NCBI GenBank assembly: GCA_965119665.1
Contig: OZ221974.1
Span: forward strand, 1,054,001-1,118,000
Direction of reading: 5' to 3'
DNA: 64,000 nt
DNA from: Dialister sp900541485
Lineage (GTDB): Bacteria > Bacillota > Negativicutes > Veillonellales > Dialisteraceae
In this document: piece by piece, positions 59,229 through 64,000 of the stretch
How the letters are laid out: each line of letters begins with the position of its first letter
Numbering within the stretch: the stretch's first letter is position 1
Translations under genes and position numbers: made by a program
Notes under the pieces: model-generated
Told to the model about the DNA's origin: nothing
Seen by the model: the letters and a program-made list of their open reading frames with translations, nothing else
The model's database searches: none

Positions 59229-59302
59229 AGACATTCTCCTTTTGTTTTTACTTTATTGTATCACGGGGCCAAAAGAGTGTTTCGTATGGAAATTTATGAA
59301 TG

Positions 59303-59311
59303 TGGTATAAT
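59303..59311 (+). promoter_or_regulatory. Extended -10 promoter of the mltG operon
   Basis: TGGTATAAT, a perfect -10 with TG extension, about 80 bases before mltG. No clear -35. Confidence 0.5.
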
Positions 59312-59390
59312 AATTCAGTTATGGAACAGGGAAAATGCAGACGGATATTTCCGGTATGTGTTTTCTGTTTCTTGAGGAAACGGAGTTTTT

Positions 59391-60434
59391 ATGAGTGAAG
59401 AACAGACAGCATTGTCAGCGTGGAAAAAAATCATAAAAGAAAAGCCGTTTATTGTCGTTTTGCTTGGGGCATTGCTTTTTGTGATTGCCGGCTTTACTTA
59501 TCTGTATGCGTATGACCACGGTCCGGCGAAAGAGAATGTGACCGTCGATATTCCCAAGAAGGCAACGGGACGGGAAATCGGGGATATTCTTGCCGGAAAA
59601 GGAGTGATTCGCAGTTCTGCCGTTTTCAGGTGGATGCTTTTTCTGTCGGGACAGTCACAAAAGTTGCAAAGCGGTCATTATCAGATCCGTCAGGGCCTTA
59701 CGGTCCGGGATGCCATAGCGGAATTACAGAGCGGCCGCGGTGAAATGGTGTGTGTCACGGTTCCTGAAGGGTATACGGTCCGCCAGACGGCGGCGCTTTT
59801 GGAAAAAGCGGGAATTTCCGGCGGAAAAGATTTTGCCGAAACCGCAGGGGCATACGGACCTTTTGACTATATGTACGGTCCTGAAGCACCGCAATTCCGG
59901 GGAGAGGGATTTTTATTTCCCGATACGTATGAAATCCCCAAGGATTATACAGCGAAACAAATCTGCGATCTTATGTATAAACGGACCGATGAAATGATTT
60001 CTCCCGCTTTGCGGGAAAGAGCAAAGGGAAAAAATCTGACGGTGTATGCCCTTGTCACGATAGCGTCTATGGTGGAGCGGGAAGCAAAGTTCAAGGAAGA
60101 CCAGGAACCTATTGCCGCCGTCATTCTCGCACGTTTGCAAAAGGATATGCCGCTCCAGATTGATGCGACGGTGCAGTATGCTTTGGGAGAAAATAAACCG
60201 GAGCTTACGGTGGCTGATACAAGGGTCGATTCTCCTTATAATACGTATATCAGGAAGGGACTTCCGCCCGGACCTGTGGGAAGCCCGGGGATAGAGGCGG
60301 TTCGTGCCGTTCTTGCGGCAGAGCCGGGGGAGTATCTGTATTATGTGGCACAGCCTGACGGGCATCATATTTTTACCAAAACTTATGAAGAGCACCGGGC
60401 AGAGGTGGAAAAGATTTACGGGGAAAGTTCATGA
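59391..60434 (+). CDS. mltG: Endolytic murein transglycosylase MltG
   Basis: Cuts nascent peptidoglycan strands at the inner membrane, setting their length; 347 residues. One N-terminal span (about 18-38), then a LysM-like domain, then the YceG catalytic domain with EGFLFPDTYEIP near residue 180, the catalytic Glu in SMVEREAKF near 228 and the closing SPYNTYIRKGLPPGPVGSPG near 290. It starts a run with an O-methyltransferase, a U32 peptidase-like protein and DUF4911, the same order as yrrL-yrrM-yrrN/O in Bacillus. It overlaps the next gene by four bases (ATGA). Confidence 0.93.
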   Translation: MSEEQTALSAWKKIIKEKPFIVVLLGALLFVIAGFTYLYAYDHGPAKENVTVDIPKKATGREIGDILAGKGVIRSSAVFRWMLFLSGQSQKLQSGHYQIRQGLTVRDAIAELQSGRGEMVCVTVPEGYTVRQTAALLEKAGISGGKDFAETAGAYGPFDYMYGPEAPQFRGEGFLFPDTYEIPKDYTAKQICDLMYKRTDEMISPALRERAKGKNLTVYALVTIASMVEREAKFKEDQEPIAAVILARLQKDMPLQIDATVQYALGENKPELTVADTRVDSPYNTYIRKGLPPGPVGSPGIEAVRAVLAAEPGEYLYYVAQPDGHHIFTKTYEEHRAEVEKIYGESS

Positions 60435-61042
60435 GAGAAAACGGTGCGGACTTTGAGCAGATAAAAAAGGAGCTCGGGGAGAAAGCGGCGGCTGAAAATA
60501 TACCGATTATCCGCGGCACGGAAAGAGAATTGCTGTTCCGTGCGGCTTCTTTGGTACAACCCCGGAAAATTCTTGAAATCGGGACGGCCGTGGGGTATTC
60601 GGCTCTGCTTTTGGCAGAGCGGTTTCCTTTTTCGGAGACAGACACGATAGAAATTGATGAAAAACGGTATAAAACGGCATTGGAAGTGATGAAAAGAGCG
60701 GGACTTTCGGAACGGGTGCATTGTCATTTCGGAGATGCGTCATCGCTGATTTCCACTTTACAAGGACCGTATGATTTCGTATTTCTTGATGGACCGAAGG
60801 GGCAGTATCTGAAGCATTTGCAGATGATAGAACCGCTGCTTGCCGGAAAAGCGGTCATTGCGGCAGATAATGTGCTTTTCCGCGGTCTGGTGCGTATGTC
60901 CGGCCCGGTGGAGCACCGTTACAGGACAATCGTTGTCCGTTTGCGGGAATATCTGTCTTATGTGGAGAAAAATTACGATACTGTGATTTATGAGGAAGGA
61001 GACGGTCTTGCCGTCTCGGTAAGGAAAGAAAAGGGAAAATAA
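60431..61042 (+). CDS. O-methyltransferase, YrrM-like
   Basis: SAM-dependent methyltransferase of the catechol-O-methyltransferase-like family, 203 residues. SAM-binding motif ILEIGTAVGYSALLLA near residue 48, acidic motif TIEIDEKRY near 72, and FVFLDGPKGQY near 117 with a metal-type Asp. In this Firmicute cluster, YrrM-type enzymes (TrmR) methylate 5-hydroxyuridine at tRNA position 34, and the U32 protein next door fits that pathway. The start overlaps the mltG stop. Confidence 0.85.
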   Translation: MRENGADFEQIKKELGEKAAAENIPIIRGTERELLFRAASLVQPRKILEIGTAVGYSALLLAERFPFSETDTIEIDEKRYKTALEVMKRAGLSERVHCHFGDASSLISTLQGPYDFVFLDGPKGQYLKHLQMIEPLLAGKAVIAADNVLFRGLVRMSGPVEHRYRTIVVRLREYLSYVEKNYDTVIYEEGDGLAVSVRKEKGK

Positions 61043-61096
61043 GGGTGGCCGTGAAGGGACGTATCCTGATTTCCACGGCTTTCGGAAGGAATATAT

Positions 61097-62329
61097 ATGA
61101 AAAAAATGGAACTTCTTGCTCCGGCAGGAAATATGGAAAAAATGAAAATGGCGCTTCTTTACGGGGCTGATGCGGTTTACATGGCGGGAAAGGCTTTCGG
61201 CCTTCGTGCGTATGGCGGAAATTTTGACCGTGAGGAATTAAAAGAAGCGGTGGAGTATGCCCATAATCTCGGGAAAAAAGTGTATATCACGGTCAATATC
61301 ATTCCCAGAAATGAAGATTTGGAAGGTTTGGACGAGTATTTAAAATACTTGCAGTCGATTCATGTCGATGCCGTACTTGTGGCGGATATGGGCGTTTTTG
61401 ATGTCTGCCGTGAGGCGGCACCGGAACTTCCTATCCATATCAGCACACAGGCGAGTGCGGCGAACTGGCGGACAATCCGGCGGTGGAAGGAAATGGGGGC
61501 GTCCCGTGTGGTTCTGGCCCGTGAAGTATCGGTCAAGGAAATGGCGGACATTCACAAAAAGGTGGACGTGGAATTGGAAGTATTCGGGCATGGTGCTCTT
61601 TGTATTTCCTGGAGCGGCCGCTGTCTTCTGTCCAATTATTTTACAAACGGAAAACGCCAATCGAACCGAGGGGAGTGCATACAGGCCTGCCGGTTTAAAT
61701 ATTCCGTTATGGAAGAGTCGAGACCGGGGCAGTATTTTCCCATCGAGGAAGATGAGCACGGTACGTATATTTTCAACAGCAAGGATCTTTGCATGATTGA
61801 CCATATTCCCGAGCTTATCGAAGCAGGTGTGGCGTCTCTTAAAATCGAGGGGCGTATGAAAAGTGTCTATTATGTGGCGGCGGTTGTGGCAGCTTACAGA
61901 AAAGCCATCGATGCTTATTATGAAAAAGGGGCGGATTTCGAAGTGCTTCCCGAATGGCGGGCAGAGCTTGAAAAGGTATCGCATCGTCCGTATACGACGG
62001 CGTTCGCCTACCAAGATCCCGACCATACCGCCCAGGAGTATGTGAAGTCCCAGCCGGAGCAGTCCTATGATTTTATCGGACTGGTTCTGAAAGAGGGGGC
62101 GGAAAAGGGAACGGTAATTGTCCAGCAGAGAAATCATTTCAAGACCGGCGAAACGGTAGAGGTGCTGACTCCTCACGGCGATGTATTTCCTTTACAAATA
62201 GGCGCTTTAAGAAACGGGGAAGGGGAAATTGTGGAAGCGGCGCCTCACCCGTTGGAGGAGCTTGTCATGGAAACGGACGCGGATTTGCCGGCATATACTA
62301 TTTTAAGGAGGCCCAGCCGTGGACAGTAG
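61097..62329 (+). CDS. U32 family peptidase / tRNA hydroxylation protein
   Basis: Protein of 410 residues with the U32 signature EVFGHGALCISWSGRCLLSN at 161-180 and four cysteines (169, 176, 194, 198) able to bind an iron-sulfur cluster. E. coli and Bacillus relatives (TrhP; YrrN/YrrO) hydroxylate U34 of tRNA in a prephenate-dependent way, and the neighbouring YrrM-like methyltransferase could act on that product. It may therefore act in tRNA wobble modification rather than as a peptidase. AAGGAA lies seven bases before the ATG; it overlaps the next gene by 11 bases. Confidence 0.88.
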   Translation: MKKMELLAPAGNMEKMKMALLYGADAVYMAGKAFGLRAYGGNFDREELKEAVEYAHNLGKKVYITVNIIPRNEDLEGLDEYLKYLQSIHVDAVLVADMGVFDVCREAAPELPIHISTQASAANWRTIRRWKEMGASRVVLAREVSVKEMADIHKKVDVELEVFGHGALCISWSGRCLLSNYFTNGKRQSNRGECIQACRFKYSVMEESRPGQYFPIEEDEHGTYIFNSKDLCMIDHIPELIEAGVASLKIEGRMKSVYYVAAVVAAYRKAIDAYYEKGADFEVLPEWRAELEKVSHRPYTTAFAYQDPDHTAQEYVKSQPEQSYDFIGLVLKEGAEKGTVIVQQRNHFKTGETVEVLTPHGDVFPLQIGALRNGEGEIVEAAPHPLEELVMETDADLPAYTILRRPSRGQ

Positions 62330-62543
62330 GGTATATATAGAAATTGCGCCGTCCGATGTCAATTATGTGAACCGCATTCTCGAGGGGTATGAATATCTCG
62401 GCGTTTTGACGACAATCAATCCGAAACGGGCGACTTGCATGATTCATTCGACGGAAGATACAAGAAAAGAAGTGATTGAGGTTTTGAACGGTCTTGACGA
62501 TGTGACGGTCAAAATATTGCCGGACCGCAAAGCGGCGGAATAA
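62319..62543 (+). CDS. DUF4911 small protein
   Basis: A 74-residue protein matching DUF4911: VYIEIAPSDVNYVNRILEGY at the N terminus and a T-I-N-P-K-R segment in the middle. It starts with GTG; AAGGAGG lies seven bases upstream inside the end of the U32 gene. The overlap implies coupled translation with U32 and possibly a role in the same tRNA-modification step. The function is otherwise unknown. Confidence 0.75.
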   Translation: MDSRVYIEIAPSDVNYVNRILEGYEYLGVLTTINPKRATCMIHSTEDTRKEVIEVLNGLDDVTVKILPDRKAAE

Positions 62544-62590
62544 AATTCTTCATTTGTGATACAATAAAAACAGAGGAAAGAGGTGGTAGT

Positions 62591-62992
62591 ATGACTCATT
62601 CAGAACGAGTAGCGGAGTATTTAAAACAATGCGGCACTTTTTATCTGGCCACGGTGGACGGTGTCCGTCCCTGTATCCGTCCTGCCCACGATGTCTGTGT
62701 CTGCGGTGATGTGATTCATTTCCTTTTTCTGAAAGAAGATGAAATTTACGGTCAGCTCCTGAATAATGACAGTGCGGAAATTTGCGCCACCCACCCGGAC
62801 AAGTCCTTTATCCGTTTTGCCTGCCATCTGCGGGAGGATAAAGGGGAAGAACCGCGCAAGGCGATGATTAAAAGCTGTGAGGAGTCTTTGGATTATATCC
62901 GGAATGAAGGGGAACAAACGATTTTCCGCGTGGATTTCGGGAAAGTTATCATTACGGATTTCACGGGTAAAACAGAGGAATTTTCTCTTTAG
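62591..62992 (+). CDS. Pyridoxamine 5'-phosphate oxidase-like flavoprotein
   Basis: A 133-residue split-barrel protein of the FMN-binding PNPOx-like family: FYLATVDGVRPCIRPAHDV near residue 17 and a typical DSAEICATHP segment. Members bind FMN or F420 and reduce various substrates; this one is short and has no substrate clue. AAAGAGGTGG lies just before the ATG. It is 47 bases after DUF4911 and may be the last gene of that run. Confidence 0.75.
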   Translation: MTHSERVAEYLKQCGTFYLATVDGVRPCIRPAHDVCVCGDVIHFLFLKEDEIYGQLLNNDSAEICATHPDKSFIRFACHLREDKGEEPRKAMIKSCEESLDYIRNEGEQTIFRVDFGKVIITDFTGKTEEFSL

Positions 62993-62998
62993 TAAAGC

Positions 62999-63028
62999 GG
63001 CACGTTCCGAAAGGGCGTGTCTTTTTTT
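62999..63028 (+). terminator. Terminator after the PNPOx-like gene
   Basis: GGCACG-TTCC and GG-GCGTGTC pair around GAAA, then seven T residues. Confidence 0.82.
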
Positions 63029-63057
63029 ATTTCCCGGGATATAAAAAACGGGGGAAG

Positions 63058-63066
63058 TGCTATAAT
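63058..63066 (+). promoter_or_regulatory. Extended -10 promoter of the nicotinate phosphoribosyltransferase gene
   Basis: TGCTATAAT, a perfect TATAAT with TG extension, about 115 bases before the ATG. Confidence 0.55.
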
Positions 63067-63139
63067 CAATAAGACGGCAGACGGTATGAAACCGGCATGC
63101 GGTCATGCAGTTGAAACAGGAAGTATGATTTTGATGCTG

Positions 63140-63164
63140 CTCTGTTTTGACGGGACAGAGTTTT
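63140..63164 (+). promoter_or_regulatory. Leader hairpin before nicotinate phosphoribosyltransferase
   Basis: CTCTGT and ACAGAG pair around a nine-base loop and are followed by TTTT, a few bases before the AGGAG site. It could be an attenuator or a translation control element. A weaker GCATG/CATGC hairpin lies upstream. Confidence 0.35.
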
Positions 63165-63180
63165 ATAAAAGGAGATAATG

Positions 63181-64000
63181 ATGACAAACGGATTGGTTAC
63201 GGATTTATACCAACTTACGATGACGAATGCACTTTTTAAGATACACGGTCATGAACGGAAAGTCGTATTTGACCGCTTTTACAGAAAAAATCCTTTTAAC
63301 GGCGGCTATACGGTAGTGGCAGGTCTTGCCCACCTGCAGGACTTTATAGAAAATTTCCGTTTTTCCAAAGAGGATATTTCCTATCTGGATAGTCTCGGTA
63401 TTTTTTATCCCGAATTCCTGGACTATTTGGCAAACTTTCATTTTACCGGCGATATTTATGCCATTCCCGAAGGGACGGTTACTTTTCCGGGAGAACCGCT
63501 GCTCCGTTTCCACGGGACGACGACGGAGGCGATGATTCTTGAAACAGGACTCTCCATGATTTTGAACCATGAAAGTCTGATTGCCACCAAAGCCCGGCGT
63601 GTCCGCACCGTCGCACCGGACGATGCACTGATGGAATTCGGTCTCCGCCGTGCCCAGGGCCACGATGCGGGACTTTGGGGAGCCAGAGCCGCTATGATCG
63701 CCGGATTTAACGGTACGTCCAATGTGGAGGCAGGAAGAAAATTCGGAATTCCCGTATTGGGAACGATGGCACACAGCTGGATTATGAGTTTTGACAATGA
63801 ATTGGATGCTTTCCGTGAATATGTACGGCAATATCATGACAATCTTATTCTTTTGGCCGATACTTATGATGTTCTGAATTTGGGCGTTCCTCATGCCATT
63901 CAGATTTTCCAAGAATTGAAGGAAGAAGGAAAGCTTCCGAAGAAATACGGTATCCGTATTGACAGCGGAAATCTTGCGTATTTATCACAGGAAGCGTCCC
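63181..64000 (+). CDS. pncB: Nicotinate phosphoribosyltransferase (5' part)
   Basis: NAD salvage enzyme that joins nicotinate and PRPP; the first 273 codons are in the window and the gene runs off the right edge. Landmarks: TDLYQLTMTNALF at the N terminus, the FDRFYRKNPF segment, NHESLIATKARRV near residue 122, and a long conserved block from RRAQGHDAGLWGARAA to the GTMAHSW motif near 200. AGGAG lies six bases before the ATG at 63181; an ATG one codon earlier is also possible. Confidence 0.93.
   Translation, partial: MTNGLVTDLYQLTMTNALFKIHGHERKVVFDRFYRKNPFNGGYTVVAGLAHLQDFIENFRFSKEDISYLDSLGIFYPEFLDYLANFHFTGDIYAIPEGTVTFPGEPLLRFHGTTTEAMILETGLSMILNHESLIATKARRVRTVAPDDALMEFGLRRAQGHDAGLWGARAAMIAGFNGTSNVEAGRKFGIPVLGTMAHSWIMSFDNELDAFREYVRQYHDNLILLADTYDVLNLGVPHAIQIFQELKEEGKLPKKYGIRIDSGNLAYLSQEAS

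Overview
The window looks like the chromosome of a Gram-negative-walled (diderm) Firmicute of the class Negativicutes, most likely Dialister or a close relative. This rests on a full rRNA operon whose 16S reads like Dialister from memory (not searched), strong AGGAGG ribosome-binding sites next to outer-membrane genes (a TonB-dependent receptor and two giant trimeric autotransporters), and one autotransporter carrying an SLH domain, the Negativicutes device for tying the outer membrane to peptidoglycan. No phage, plasmid, IS element or CRISPR array was found.

Layout. 1-7.6 kb: purine and peptide/amide salvage. An M20 amidohydrolase with YjiG/YjiH membrane proteins lies on the minus strand, divergent from xpt-pbuX (xanthine salvage); then a second M20 amidohydrolase is followed by a DUF3100 membrane protein and a small membrane partner. 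7.7-15.8 kb: a secreted SGNH hydrolase, a complete potABCD polyamine importer, an AsmA-like envelope protein and an AroB-family protein with unusual active-site residues. 16.6-24.6 kb: an orphan FecB/BtuF-type lipoprotein, a MatC-like dicarboxylate carrier, a TonB-dependent receptor with a small secreted follower, and three uncharacterised genes. 25.3-31 kb: two tandem promoters, 16S-tRNA-Ile-tRNA-Ala-23S-5S, and an odd duplicated 5S tail. 31-36.9 kb: a DUF4198 periplasmic protein, an HlyD/ABC-2 efflux set without its ATPase, a LysR regulator and a divergent 61-codon gene. 37-38.7 kb: a repeat cluster with a lone GIY-YIG nuclease gene inside it. 38.9-54.6 kb: two trimeric autotransporter adhesins of 2286 and 2612 residues. 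55.7-64 kb: an AzgA-type purine permease, a radical SAM protein, a FlK-like thioesterase, the mltG / O-methyltransferase / U32 / DUF4911 run, a flavin-binding oxidase-like protein and the start of nicotinate phosphoribosyltransferase.

The gaps between transcription units hold many copies of a modular palindromic repeat family, present in at least eight places and never seen inside a gene. Two main arms (one built on GTCATTCTTGAACG...AAGAATC, one on GCCGTCCCCG...GGGGCAAGTGTGAGCAG) occur in both orientations, and the same insert modules appear inside both. This, the embedded GIY-YIG gene and the SLH-tailed autotransporter are the observations most worth following up.

Functionally the window is about the cell surface and uptake: adhesins, envelope maintenance (AsmA-like, MltG), and scavenging of purines, polyamines, dicarboxylates, metal or cofactor complexes and niacin.
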